Positions 35,320-45,306 of a stretch of 64,000 nucleotides of DNA are shown one piece after another. Position 1 is the stretch's first letter. Each line of letters opens with the position of its first letter. The position numbers and the translations under genes are program-made. Under the pieces are notes generated by a model. It saw nothing but the letters and a program-made list of their open reading frames with translations, had not been told where the DNA came from and did not search any database. Source of the stretch: Phycisphaerales bacterium (GTDB taxonomy: Bacteria; Planctomycetota; Phycisphaerae; Phycisphaerales; SM1A02); NCBI GenBank assembly GCA_030748805.1, contig JASMLG010000126.1, positions 62,001 through 126,000 of the forward strand, given 5' to 3'.

Positions 35320-37437
35320 ATGAGAGTTGATCATAATGCCTGCCAGAGGGCTGCAACAACAGCAGTTACAGGGCTAATCCTACAAATAATTATTGCCACA
35401 ACCTTGCTGGTATTTGGTCTTATTGCCAACAGCACAGCGTTTATTTTTGGGGCTATCTTCGTTTATGCAGGTGTTTTAGTTTGGCTTGGGCTAATTATTC
35501 TCTTTTACCAAGAAAAGATGAAACTTCTTGAAGAATTAGAGGAGAGTGAGCTAACAGGTGCGGATCCAAGTTCAATTTTTGAAACAGGTGGTGACGAAGT
35601 TCGACCAGCAGCGGCACGATTTAGATTACTTCACAAATGGGTAATGCCCGGGCTAAGTTTATTCTTCTCTGGTTTTCTGATTGCTATTGGCATAATCATG
35701 CTTAGTTTTCTTGATAATCTTAATCACCAAGATGACCTATTGCAGACAACGATTAATCAGACGGAATCTATTGGCTGGGCATTAGCTGTAAGTTTGTGTT
35801 TTGCATTAATTAGTTTTATCTTTTCTCGGTTTATTGCGGGAATGTCAAAAGTTCAAGTGTGGGCTAATCTACGAGGTGGTTCAGCTTGCATGGTAGGTAA
35901 TGCTTTCGTGCTACTGGCATTGTCAATTGGTTTACTGTTTAGATTTTTTGATAATGAACAAGTTTTAATTGCTGTTTGCTGGTTCATACCAATTCTTGCA
36001 TTAGCAGTTGCTGCAGAAACGGTAGTAAATTTCGTCCTGAATATGTATCGGCCAAGGATTCAAGGGGAATCTCCAAGGCCAGCATTTGACTCAAAAACTT
36101 TAAGTATGTTCGCTTCTCCAGATTCGTTGGTGAGGTCCATTAATGAAGCGATTAACTATCAATTTGGATTTGACATTACAAGTTCTTGGGGTTACCAACT
36201 CCTATTACGTTCGATTGCATGGTTATTTGGACTAGCAATTGTAGTTCTTTTTGCGATGAGCGCCATGGTAATTGTCGAACCAACAGAGCAAGCTTTTCGA
36301 CTAAGACAGGGAGCACTTGTTGGCGAAGTTTACGACCCTGGGATAATGTTTAAATTTCCTTGGCCAATTGAAAAATCTGTAATTGTTGATGTGACAAGAG
36401 TTCGAGAATTGCCTTTGACATTTAGGTGGAAGGAACAAAGGAGTGTAATTCTTTGGGCAGAGGACTATCAAAAGTACACAGTTACAAAACCACGTCCATT
36501 TATTGTTAACGATTCTAAGGGAAATTCAGAGTCAATCTCTGACGATTTGTTGTCATTAGTCGACATTAGAGCGATCTTGAGGTATAGGATCGCTAAAGAT
36601 GGCTTACTTGATTGGCTTTCGCTTGGATCATCTGATGTTGATAGAAGAAGTCGTTTATCTCAAAGAGAGATGTCCTTGCTTGCAATATCTCAAGGTGCAA
36701 TTACTAACCTGTTTCAGGGTCTACAACTAGATGATGTTCTTGGAAATGAAAGAGGCGATTTATCATTGATTGCAACTGCTAAAGTTCAAGAAGCTCTAGA
36801 TGCACAGAGCAGCGGCGTTGAAGTTGTTTCAGTAGACCTTCCTTTAATTTCTCCTACTGGTGACGCTGCTGAAAGTTTTGAAGAGTTATCGGTTGCCAAA
36901 CAAGGTGAAGAGCGTTTAATTTCTGCAGCAACCGGCCACGCACAAGCATTGATGACTCGTACAGTCGGTGATCCAGAAGAAGTAGATCGAGTTCTTGATT
37001 CTGTACTGTCGTACAATCAAGTAAGGGACAGGTGGGACGAATTGCGTAGAGATAATAGCGCTTCTGATGATGACGTTAAAAATGCATTTCAAGAAATGAA
37101 AAACAAAGAAGCACTCGCAATAGCAGCTATCAACAAAGGAAATGGTAGAGCTGCATCTATCATCAGAGATTCAAGAGTTGATCGCTGGACTACTCTGATG
37201 CGCACTTGGTCTAGTGCTAGTAGGGTTAATGGTCAGATGAAAGCATTTGAAGCAGCCCCACAGTTGTACATGCAAAGAATGTACATGTCGGTTTTGGCAA
37301 GAAAGTTGCCTTCAATGAGAAAATATTTAATCGGTATTGCCCCTGACCGATTATCACTTGACTTAGAACTTAGAAGTATCAATCCACTGTTGAATTTTGC
37401 TGATGCGATTGATAGCAGTGAAGAAGGAGGACAATAA
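35320..37437 (+). CDS. Multi-span SPFH (HflK-like) membrane protein
   Basis: 705 residues, far larger than ordinary HflK. About seven membrane helices (15-36, 41-63, 109-130, 150-172, 190-209, 215-240, 298-319) precede an SPFH/band-7 domain that begins IVEPTEQAFRLRQGAL..VYDPGIMFKFPWPIE (about 318-350), with a long helical region to the C-terminus. SPFH proteins build rings or microdomains in membranes and some control FtsH. No protease motif is present. The next SPFH gene starts right after the stop, with its ribosome-binding site inside this gene's last codons. First gene of a six-gene operon; no good ribosome-binding site is seen for its own start. Confidence 0.85.
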   Translation: MRVDHNACQRAATTAVTGLILQIIIATTLLVFGLIANSTAFIFGAIFVYAGVLVWLGLIILFYQEKMKLLEELEESELTGADPSSIFETGGDEVRPAAARFRLLHKWVMPGLSLFFSGFLIAIGIIMLSFLDNLNHQDDLLQTTINQTESIGWALAVSLCFALISFIFSRFIAGMSKVQVWANLRGGSACMVGNAFVLLALSIGLLFRFFDNEQVLIAVCWFIPILALAVAAETVVNFVLNMYRPRIQGESPRPAFDSKTLSMFASPDSLVRSINEAINYQFGFDITSSWGYQLLLRSIAWLFGLAIVVLFAMSAMVIVEPTEQAFRLRQGALVGEVYDPGIMFKFPWPIEKSVIVDVTRVRELPLTFRWKEQRSVILWAEDYQKYTVTKPRPFIVNDSKGNSESISDDLLSLVDIRAILRYRIAKDGLLDWLSLGSSDVDRRSRLSQREMSLLAISQGAITNLFQGLQLDDVLGNERGDLSLIATAKVQEALDAQSSGVEVVSVDLPLISPTGDAAESFEELSVAKQGEERLISAATGHAQALMTRTVGDPEEVDRVLDSVLSYNQVRDRWDELRRDNSASDDDVKNAFQEMKNKEALAIAAINKGNGRAASIIRDSRVDRWTTLMRTWSSASRVNGQMKAFEAAPQLYMQRMYMSVLARKLPSMRKYLIGIAPDRLSLDLELRSINPLLNFADAIDSSEEGGQ

Positions 37438-37438
37438 T

Positions 37439-38371
37439 ATGAAACGAATACTAGTTATAGGTATTGGAGTAACGTTACTTCTTATCTTATTACTTTTCAG
37501 CATGACTTATACCGTCTCTTTTCATGAGGTAGGTATACACAGTCGCTTCGGTCAGACCTCAGAGAATAGTATTGTTAGAAAAGCTGGGCTACATTTTCGG
37601 CTTCCGTTCTTTGCTGATTCAGTTTCACTGTTAGACACGCGACTTAAAATTCATCAATCACCGCTCGAAATGTTGCAAACCTCTGATGGTCAACAGATAG
37701 TTGTGAAAGCATATTTGCTTTGGAAAATCGATTCAGAAGGGGATTCTCCTCTTAATTTTTTCCGAGCATATGGATCTTCAGATGCAGCCAAGAGCACTAT
37801 TGATGGACAATTTCGAGATGCGCTTTCTGCTTTAAGTGCTTTCTCCTTTGACGAATTAACTGGTGAACATAATAAACTTTCAACAGCTGAAAAGGCAATT
37901 CTTAATCGGCTAGAATCATTGAAAACTACCGGAGTTGTTCCGGCCTCTGTTGGAATCAATCGCCTTCTTCTACCTCCAAAGACCACTACTGCTGTATTGC
38001 AGAGAATGCAAGCAAGACGAGGTACCCTTGCCGAACAGCGTCGTGCAAAGGGAACAGCTGATGCAGAAGCGATTAGAGCCGAAGCAAAGGCGAAACATGA
38101 CAAGATAATTGCTTTCGCTTCTCAAAGAGCTGAGGACATTCGTGCAGAGGGTGAAGCACAAGCTGCTGAGTATCTGCAACAGATGGGTGAAGATGAAGAA
38201 TTAGCAATATTCCTTACTTGGCTAGATGCTGTAGAAACTTCTCTTTCAGAAAACACAACTCTAGTTCTTGAATCTGATGTCGCTCCTTGGCACTTGATGA
38301 ACTTGAATAGTGATTCAAATTCAAAAGGAGTTCCTCAGCCAAGTGATAAACCAGATGGGGGATCTAAATGA
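37439..38371 (+). CDS. SPFH protein, HflC-like
   Basis: 310 residues: one N-terminal membrane helix (4-22) and a band-7 domain (SFHEVGIHSRFGQTSENSIVRKAGLHFRLPF, continuing into VKAYLLWKI), then an Ala/Glu-rich coiled helix (RAKGTADAEAIRAEAKAKHDKI) as in HflC. ATG 37439 is chosen for its perfect AGGAGG eight bases upstream; an upstream in-frame codon at 37397 would lie inside the previous gene. It overlaps the next gene by four bases. Probably forms hetero-oligomers with its two SPFH neighbours. Confidence 0.88.
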   Translation: MKRILVIGIGVTLLLILLLFSMTYTVSFHEVGIHSRFGQTSENSIVRKAGLHFRLPFFADSVSLLDTRLKIHQSPLEMLQTSDGQQIVVKAYLLWKIDSEGDSPLNFFRAYGSSDAAKSTIDGQFRDALSALSAFSFDELTGEHNKLSTAEKAILNRLESLKTTGVVPASVGINRLLLPPKTTTAVLQRMQARRGTLAEQRRAKGTADAEAIRAEAKAKHDKIIAFASQRAEDIRAEGEAQAAEYLQQMGEDEELAIFLTWLDAVETSLSENTTLVLESDVAPWHLMNLNSDSNSKGVPQPSDKPDGGSK

Positions 38372-39774
38372 CCGACAACCAAAATAACCCAGAACACGAT
38401 CAAAGAAGAGAACAATCAGCAAAGTTTGTATTGAGTAACACTAGCGATTCTTCGTTAGATATTCGAGATGCAATGGATACAGCACATAGATCACTTGCTG
38501 ACTCACTTCAACTTAGTTTCCGTGCACTACAAGCAGTGATGATGATTCTTGTGGTTTTGTATCTTATTTCTGGTTTTCGGTCAGTAGAGGACTCTCAAAC
38601 TGGTGTTGCAACATTTTTTGGTTCAATTATTAATGACGAAGGTCTTTCACCGGGACTTCAGACAAACTGGCCACCCCCAATTGGTGGCTTTGAGATTTAC
38701 GATTCTCAAAGTAGAGAAGCAGATATTGGTGGTGTTTTTAAACCAAGGATAGATGCTCGTCTAAGTCAAGAACAAAGGGTCTCAAGGTCTAAATCAAGCG
38801 ATGGATTGAAGCCGGGTAGAGATGGGTCATTGCTAACAGGGGATGGAGATCTCGCTCATATCTCTATTAGAGCAGAATGGGAAATCGTTGATCCAATTCA
38901 GTATTCAGATTCCATATCAGATGCTACTGGTAACGATTTAGTAGAGATTGCTCTTGAACGCGCTGCGGTTCACGTTGTAGGGAAAATCAAACTAGAAGAA
39001 TTGCTAGATAAACCGCTCGAAGAATTACGTTCTCTTATTCAAATTGCTACTCAGCAAACTCTAACCGATTTGCAATGTGGGATAAGAATTTCTGATGTAA
39101 GTTTGCCAAGCGAGCCAGAACCACCTCTTTTTATTCAAAAATCTTATGACGAATTTGATAGTGCAAGAATAGTTGCTGAGACCAACGTCGAGAGAGCAAC
39201 CGCTCAGGCTCACGAAGCACTAATCGGAGCAGCAGGTAGTAACTACGAAAAATTACTAAAAAATATTGAAGGATATGAACAAGCAGCAGAAAGAAAAGAT
39301 GAAGAACTTATGAACGAAAATCTTGAAGAAATTAACAAGATGCTTCAATCAGATGAAATTTCGGGAAAAGTAGCTCATACGATTTCAAATGCCTCTGGAT
39401 ATCGAGCTCAAATTGAAACAACGTTAGGCCACGATTACAAACGTTTCAAAAGTTTATTGCCGACTTATAGAAAACACCCCGAGTTAGTCATTCGTAACAA
39501 ATGGCTGTCTGTTTATTCAACGATTGTAGGGAAAGATGATGTGGAAACAATATTTGTTCCTGAATTTATAGCGGCAGTTAAACTTGGTGTTTCCGGCTCA
39601 GATTCAATAGCACAAATTAGACATAACAACCAACTTAAAAAGAAAGAAGCAAGGGCATATCTTGAGGGCTTTGATAGTTTGAATCCATGGATCCTTCGTG
39701 CTAGTGAAATAGACATGGAAGGTCCTTCCAGAGAACTTTCAATTTCAGGTGGTAGTGTTCAAGGTAGACAGTAA
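38368..39774 (+). CDS. SPFH protein, HflK-like
   Basis: 468 residues: a cytoplasmic tail, one membrane helix (about 53-70), then a band-7 domain starting SVEDSQTGVATFFGSI...SPGLQTNWPPPIGGFEIYD, and a helical region rich in Glu and Ala (VERATAQAHEALIGAAGSNYEKLL) similar to HflK. The stop is followed by the ABC ATPase gene after 16 bases. Third SPFH gene in a row; having three different SPFH genes with an ABC exporter is unusual compared with the common hflK-hflC pair. Confidence 0.86.
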   Translation: MTDNQNNPEHDQRREQSAKFVLSNTSDSSLDIRDAMDTAHRSLADSLQLSFRALQAVMMILVVLYLISGFRSVEDSQTGVATFFGSIINDEGLSPGLQTNWPPPIGGFEIYDSQSREADIGGVFKPRIDARLSQEQRVSRSKSSDGLKPGRDGSLLTGDGDLAHISIRAEWEIVDPIQYSDSISDATGNDLVEIALERAAVHVVGKIKLEELLDKPLEELRSLIQIATQQTLTDLQCGIRISDVSLPSEPEPPLFIQKSYDEFDSARIVAETNVERATAQAHEALIGAAGSNYEKLLKNIEGYEQAAERKDEELMNENLEEINKMLQSDEISGKVAHTISNASGYRAQIETTLGHDYKRFKSLLPTYRKHPELVIRNKWLSVYSTIVGKDDVETIFVPEFIAAVKLGVSGSDSIAQIRHNNQLKKKEARAYLEGFDSLNPWILRASEIDMEGPSRELSISGGSVQGRQ

Positions 39775-39790
39775 TCTGCTGGTATAAGTT

Positions 39791-40981
39791 ATGGTCGTTA
39801 AAACGCAACAAAGTAATTCAATAGTCGAGGCAGTTGGGTTAACGAAAATATTCCGTGATTTTTGGATGCGTGCAAAAGCAAGAGCTGTCGATGGCATTAC
39901 TTTTCAGATTCATAAAGGCGAACTTTTTGGTCTTCTTGGCCCGAACGGATCTGGCAAAAGCACGACTATTAAATTAATACTTGGTCTTTTGAATACGACC
40001 AAAGGTAGATTGACAGTTTTTGGAAGAGAACCTCATGATGTTGTTACAAAACGTTTTATTGGTTTTTTGCCAGAAGAGTCCTACTTATACCCTTACCTAA
40101 ACTCTAACGAGACTCTTGATTATTACGGTCGATTGTACGGAATTGATCGAAAAACACGTAAGCGAAGGTCTGAAGAACTTCTTGATATGGTTGGTCTTTC
40201 TCAAGTTGCTCATAGACATGTAGGAGAGTTTTCTAAAGGCATGATGCGGCGTATTGGACTTGCTCAGGCCTTAATTAATGATCCAGAGTTTTTAATACTT
40301 GATGAACCTACAAGTGGTCTTGACCCAATTGGAACAAGACAAGTGAAAGACCTTCTTATAGAAATGAAAAGACGAGGTAAGACAATATTGTTAAGTTCTC
40401 ACCTTCTTTCTGATGTTGAAGATGTTTGTGATCGCATGACTATTCTATATGGGGGGAAAATACATGCAGAAGGAACTGCTGACGAATTATTACTAGATTC
40501 TGAACATACAATAATTCGAGTACCTCGTTTAAAAAATGACAATACTATTGTGCAAATAGAAAAGATTTTAGAATCATCAGAGTCAAGTGCAATCGAATCA
40601 GTTCAACAGCCAAGGCAAAATCTTGAATCATTCTTTATTCAAATAGTAGATCGTGCTAGAGAAGAGAGGGTGGCAACGAGCGGTGCAGATGTTGGTGCCA
40701 CTGCTCCTTTCTTACTTGGGGACGAAGAAGGAGAGTCCTTGATTGTAAAACTAGTTGACAGCAAGCCAGGTGAACAAAAAGTTGTTGAAGAGAAAGCAAA
40801 GCAAGAAACCCATCTGAAAGAGGATGAAGAAGTTCTAGGAAAACTGATTGATACAGAGGACGATTCAATTAGGGCAGTAGAGGCCTCAGAAAGTTTATCT
40901 ACACCAGAGGACGTCGATAAATCCGTAATTGAAGATTTGATTTCGGGCGATAAAGAAGACAGTACGCAGGATTCCCAGTGA
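39791..40981 (+). CDS. ABC transporter ATPase with acidic C-terminal extension
   Basis: 396 residues. The first 230 are a typical DRA/CcmA-type ABC ATPase: Walker A GPNGSGKST, Q-loop replaced by LPEESYLYPYL, signature FSKGMMRRIGLAQ in place of LSGGQ, Walker B LILDEPTSGLDP, and the switch His in LLSSHLLSDV. A further 150 residues rich in Glu, Asp and Ser follow, with little predicted fold. It overlaps the permease gene by four bases, so both form one transporter. Substrate unknown; SPFH neighbours point to a membrane-organisation role. Confidence 0.9.
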   Translation: MVVKTQQSNSIVEAVGLTKIFRDFWMRAKARAVDGITFQIHKGELFGLLGPNGSGKSTTIKLILGLLNTTKGRLTVFGREPHDVVTKRFIGFLPEESYLYPYLNSNETLDYYGRLYGIDRKTRKRRSEELLDMVGLSQVAHRHVGEFSKGMMRRIGLAQALINDPEFLILDEPTSGLDPIGTRQVKDLLIEMKRRGKTILLSSHLLSDVEDVCDRMTILYGGKIHAEGTADELLLDSEHTIIRVPRLKNDNTIVQIEKILESSESSAIESVQQPRQNLESFFIQIVDRAREERVATSGADVGATAPFLLGDEEGESLIVKLVDSKPGEQKVVEEKAKQETHLKEDEEVLGKLIDTEDDSIRAVEASESLSTPEDVDKSVIEDLISGDKEDSTQDSQ

Positions 40982-43035
40982 AGAATATTCTTTCAGTTCA
41001 TCACCGATTGAATTTCTTGCAGCAAAAGCGTAGCGTTAGAATAGTACTAACAATCATTCTCTCGCTAATCAATATCGGGATATTTGCACCTACTCTTATC
41101 ACAAGTTACAAACTGCACCATGACCGATCTGTTTTATATGATTTGTTTACTGGACAAGATCAGAGGATAGTTGCAGAGCAATTAGAAGAAACTGGTTATG
41201 TTGAAATAAACGGCAAGAGGTTTGGAGATGAGCGTCTAAAAGGTTTTGTCATCATTAATCAAGATGGTTTGGTTGTAGACCCCGCTCGAGTTACCATGTT
41301 GGTATTAAGTAACAAGGTTCCAACTTGGATACCAACTTGGCTATTACAAGACCCAGATATGACATGGATTATTTTCGGAATCTCGCTTCTATCGTGCATT
41401 ATGTCTGTCTGGATAGGGTTGTTTCTTCCGCTTCTTTATTGTGCAACTACTGCAGTTATTGGTTGGATTTTTTTTACTTGGCTTGGTGTGCCGAGCTTTG
41501 GCATGGCTGTTTCTGGTATGTGTCTTCTTGGCTTTAGTTACCATCTAATAATTGCTCTGATGAGAATTATCTTCAGTTCTCCACGACAGGTGCCTACATT
41601 GGCCAGAGGAGTACTTCTGGAAGCATCGCGAACTCGACTCTCAATATGTTTTTTAACAATCTTGCTCGTTTTGTTGCCACTAATACCTTTGATGCTAGAT
41701 CCGGAGTCACCGCTTCGGCATCGAATTCAAACTATGTTAAGTAGAAGTTTGGGAACTACATTTGCTGTAGCTGCTTTTTTGACGGTTTTTCTTGCTTGTG
41801 CAACAGTTGCTTTTGAAATAAGAGATAGACAAATTTGGCAAGTTCTCACGAAACCAGTTAGCAGATTGGGGTATTTATTAGGTAAATGGGTCGGGATAAT
41901 GTCATTGAATTTTGCCATTCTGACAATAGCAGGGGTATCGGTTTTTCTATACCTGCAATATTTAAGGTCTGCACCAGTTGCTGATGGCTTGCAGGGTGAT
42001 TTAGATCGACTCGCTGTTGAAGAAGAAATACTAACTGCTCGAGTCGAAGCTCTACCTGTCTACGAAACTTTGACTAATGAACAAATTGCAGAAAGAGTTG
42101 AACAATTAATTGAAGCGGATCCTGATATAAGAGATGAAGAGTCAATAAGAGTTGCTCTTAGGCAGAAGTTGAGAAAAGAAGTTCAAGAACAATTCTTGGC
42201 CAAACAAAGGTCGATTCCGCCCACTGTAGGAGGTGGTTATTACTCACATAGTTATCGTTTTGAGGAATTACAGCATGCGAAAAAAACTGGAACACCTCTT
42301 ACTTTTAAGTATGCATTTCACATTGGAGCAGCGGACGAACACGAAGCACACAAAGCGGGATTTGTTTACAACGATGATCTATCAACCAAACATGTTGTGA
42401 CTTATGTGCCAACGATGACTCACGTGACCATGATTCCGGCATATCTTATTGATGACAATGGGGTTCTGGAAATCACCATTTACAATCTTTTTGAGCCAAA
42501 GAGTGACTACTATGGTAAGGGAACAATGAGTTTTGACAAGGGTGGTATAGAGTTGCTGTATAGAGTGGGCGACTTTGAGCCAAACTTTTTTAGGGCAATT
42601 TTCGTGCTTTGGATTAAATTGGCATTTTTAGCAGCGCTTGGTTTGGCGACATCTACATTTTTAAGTTTTCCAGTTGCTTGTTTGATTACTCTCACGATTT
42701 TTGCAAGTGGAACTCTTGCGCCTTATTTGTCTCAAGCATTGCAACAATATGTCCCTCCGTCTTCTTCAGCAATTGACTTTGGGAATATAGCCCATCTAAT
42801 CGAATGGGGATTTGAAAATGTTATTAAGGGGATTGCAGAAGCAATAGTATTCGTCTTAGATGGCTTTGGAGCGAGTAGACCAACAGACCAACTTGTAAAC
42901 GGAATGCTGGTCTCATGGGCATCAGTTCTCAAGGGCGTAGTTACAATTGGGTTATTATGGTCCGGTCTTGTTTTGGCTGTTGGAACTATTGTATTGAGGA
43001 AGAGGCAATTGGCAATCTACAGTGGGAGTGGTTGA
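40978..43035 (+). CDS. ABC-2 type permease, large
   Basis: 685 residues starting at a GTG that overlaps the ATPase stop. About nine membrane helices are spread over the protein: one near the N-terminus (20-42), several between 115 and 330, and a C-terminal set after residue 530. Between them lies a periplasmic or cytoplasmic domain of about 200 residues (about 335-525) with a charged helical start. The TKPVSRLGYLLGKWVG motif is shared with the permease at 34007. It should form the membrane part of the transporter whose ATPase is encoded just upstream. Confidence 0.85.
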   Translation: MKNILSVHHRLNFLQQKRSVRIVLTIILSLINIGIFAPTLITSYKLHHDRSVLYDLFTGQDQRIVAEQLEETGYVEINGKRFGDERLKGFVIINQDGLVVDPARVTMLVLSNKVPTWIPTWLLQDPDMTWIIFGISLLSCIMSVWIGLFLPLLYCATTAVIGWIFFTWLGVPSFGMAVSGMCLLGFSYHLIIALMRIIFSSPRQVPTLARGVLLEASRTRLSICFLTILLVLLPLIPLMLDPESPLRHRIQTMLSRSLGTTFAVAAFLTVFLACATVAFEIRDRQIWQVLTKPVSRLGYLLGKWVGIMSLNFAILTIAGVSVFLYLQYLRSAPVADGLQGDLDRLAVEEEILTARVEALPVYETLTNEQIAERVEQLIEADPDIRDEESIRVALRQKLRKEVQEQFLAKQRSIPPTVGGGYYSHSYRFEELQHAKKTGTPLTFKYAFHIGAADEHEAHKAGFVYNDDLSTKHVVTYVPTMTHVTMIPAYLIDDNGVLEITIYNLFEPKSDYYGKGTMSFDKGGIELLYRVGDFEPNFFRAIFVLWIKLAFLAALGLATSTFLSFPVACLITLTIFASGTLAPYLSQALQQYVPPSSSAIDFGNIAHLIEWGFENVIKGIAEAIVFVLDGFGASRPTDQLVNGMLVSWASVLKGVVTIGLLWSGLVLAVGTIVLRKRQLAIYSGSG

Positions 43036-43071
43036 ACAAAGTAATTATTACATGAGTACTTTCCTATATCC

Positions 43072-45060
43072 ATGAATCGAGATCGAATAATTCAAGCAAT
43101 ATCCGCAATTGTTGCACTATGCAGTGTTACAGCAGGTGGATTATTGCTTCCTAATATCCTCAAAGAAGCTGAGGAAAACACTCTCAGATACACGAATAAT
43201 GTAGTGGACGGAGCACCTGGGTGGGTTAATACAATTGGGATGTCTATTGGTGCGATAAGAGGTCTTTTAGTTGACTACCTTTGGATCAAGATTCATCAAA
43301 TGAAAAAAGAGGGTCTGTATTTTGAAGTTATGGCAGATGCTGAGTTAATTACAAAACTTCAACCCAGATTCCCTCAAGTTTGGGTTTTTCATGCGCATAA
43401 CATGGCCTACAACATTTCAGTTGCAACTCACACGATTGAAGAGAGGTGGGAGTGGGTTAACGAAGGTGTTCGTTTGTTACGAGAAAAGGGACTGAGGGCG
43501 AATCCAGACGACATTGTCTTACATAAAGAACTTTCTTTTTTCTTCATGCACAAGTTAGATGGATCTTCTGATGACGCTCACTTGTTTTACAAAAGGAAGT
43601 TTGCTGAACGATGGCACAATATACTTGGAGAACCACCAGTTGAGTGGGATGCGCGAATTGATTGGATTAAAGAAGTTTCTGATGCACCTCGAACTTTAGA
43701 TGATGCAATTGCTAAAACCCCAAAAGTAGAAGAGTTGCTATCAAAACTTAACCAAAATTTTTCTGACTTTGTAAAAGAGGGCTACTCAATTAAGCCGGAA
43801 GTGCTCTTGAAACAGGTGTCTCAGTTGAACTCTATTTTTCAACATTCGACCATCGCAAAAGAAGTCGGATTACATGAATCTCTTCGTAATCAATCTCCCT
43901 ATTTCAATCAGTTGGAAAAACTGTATAGGGATGATGAGTATAGAGAAGCATGGGAGACCCTCATTGCAACGTATCGGAAACAAGTACTTAAGGATGAGTA
44001 CAACATGGATCCACAGTTGATGTACGACTACACCAGAGATTGTGGTCCACTTGATTGGCGTCATCCTCAGGCTCATGCACTCTACTGGGGCAGGAGAGGC
44101 GCAGATGTAGGTAAGGGGAGACTGAAAGCTGATGATATTTATAAAGTGCTTAATACCGACCGCATTCAACTTCAAGCTTTGCAAGCACTTGCTAGATCTG
44201 GGCGAATCTCTTACGATCCTTTTTCTCAGGAAATACCCGGAAGGTTTCCAGATCCTCGTTTTATTGATTCTGTAATTGGTGATGAGAATCGAGAGGGACT
44301 CTGGAATGAGTTGTATAAGAAACATTACTTTGTAAGGGGCGCAGGAAGTGATTCATTCACAACTTTCTTGAGAAATTTTCTTGGTTCTGCAGTTCGTGAG
44401 TGGTATAGGCAAGGAGAACTTGAACGAGCTCAAGCAATGTTAGACAAACTTGATTCATTCTTTGGTACAGGCGCAACCCCTCCTAATAGCGCATACAAAG
44501 TTCCACTTGATGTATGGGTTAAGGAGCAAACCAAGGGCAAGTATGAAACAATGCCTAGTGTTGCCTTGAGTGATGTGACCTCTGCGTTACGTTATGCTTT
44601 TAGAGTTGGAGTCGGACAGGATAGACCTGAGATTTTTCATGAGGCATTAAAGTTCGCTGGACAAGTAACAAATGAGTTTAAGACCAACGACTATTACAAT
44701 TACACCACAAAGTTTGGCACCGGAAGAATTAAGGATCTAATTGGCACTTTGGAAAATAGTGCTCAAATTACATTTGAACAACTAATGACAGATTCAACAA
44801 TACCAATAGAAGAGAGAATTGCTATTTGGCACGGAGTTGATAAACTAGAACAAGGACTCAGGCCGAGAGTGTACGATCGAATTGTTGGTCTACTTCAAAC
44901 ACAATATTCTCGTAATCCATTAAGCCGTATTCGCACTTTCGACGAAGCGTTCCCTAAACCCCCCGGTTTAGAAGCATGGAGACAAAAAATGGCTGTCGAA
45001 GCTGAGAAGCAGAAGAAGTTAGAAGAAGTCAATCCTAGCGGTAGCATTGACCGTAAATAA
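43072..45060 (+). CDS. Membrane-anchored hypothetical protein, TPR-like
   Basis: 662 residues with one N-terminal membrane helix (about 8-28). Distinctive segments are GAIRGLLVDYLWIKIHQMKKEG, LQPRFPQVWVFHAHNMAYNIS and EGVRLLREKGLRANPDDIVLHKELSFFF, a helical arrangement like TPR/SEL1 folds. The C-terminus is Lys/Glu rich. No enzymatic motif. It lies 36 bases after the permease and ends nine bases before the convergent yidD, so it is the last gene of the SPFH-ABC operon. I do not recognise a named family. Confidence 0.8.
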   Translation: MNRDRIIQAISAIVALCSVTAGGLLLPNILKEAEENTLRYTNNVVDGAPGWVNTIGMSIGAIRGLLVDYLWIKIHQMKKEGLYFEVMADAELITKLQPRFPQVWVFHAHNMAYNISVATHTIEERWEWVNEGVRLLREKGLRANPDDIVLHKELSFFFMHKLDGSSDDAHLFYKRKFAERWHNILGEPPVEWDARIDWIKEVSDAPRTLDDAIAKTPKVEELLSKLNQNFSDFVKEGYSIKPEVLLKQVSQLNSIFQHSTIAKEVGLHESLRNQSPYFNQLEKLYRDDEYREAWETLIATYRKQVLKDEYNMDPQLMYDYTRDCGPLDWRHPQAHALYWGRRGADVGKGRLKADDIYKVLNTDRIQLQALQALARSGRISYDPFSQEIPGRFPDPRFIDSVIGDENREGLWNELYKKHYFVRGAGSDSFTTFLRNFLGSAVREWYRQGELERAQAMLDKLDSFFGTGATPPNSAYKVPLDVWVKEQTKGKYETMPSVALSDVTSALRYAFRVGVGQDRPEIFHEALKFAGQVTNEFKTNDYYNYTTKFGTGRIKDLIGTLENSAQITFEQLMTDSTIPIEERIAIWHGVDKLEQGLRPRVYDRIVGLLQTQYSRNPLSRIRTFDEAFPKPPGLEAWRQKMAVEAEKQKKLEEVNPSGSIDRK

Positions 45061-45069
45061 CCGCTGTAC

Positions 45070-45306
45070 TCAGGGAGGATCGTATCCGCATCCGCCCCAT
45101 GGATTGCATTTCAAGATACGAAGTATTGCCTTGCTGCCGCCTTTGAGTCCGCCGTACTTTAGCAGTGCGCCAATAGCGTAGTCAGAACATGTTGGTTGAA
45201 ATCTGCAGTGTCCACCCATCAATGGTCTTAGAGTTACTTGATAAATCTTGACAATCGAGATAAAACAAGTTGCAAGTATACTTGATCTGTCAGTCACCTG
45301 AAACAC
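45070..45306 (-). CDS. yidD: Membrane protein insertion efficiency factor YidD
   Basis: 78 residues. The whole protein matches YidD: KIYQVTLRPLMGGHCRFQPTCSDYAIGAL, then ILRILKCNPWGGCGYDPP. Cys residues in CRFQPTCSDY and CNPWG are typical. It aids YidC-dependent insertion at the inner membrane. It overlaps rnpA by 17 bases, the normal rnpA-yidD order, although rpmH and yidC are not adjacent here. Confidence 0.95.
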   Translation of the reverse strand: MFQVTDRSSILATCFISIVKIYQVTLRPLMGGHCRFQPTCSDYAIGALLKYGGLKGGSKAILRILKCNPWGGCGYDPP

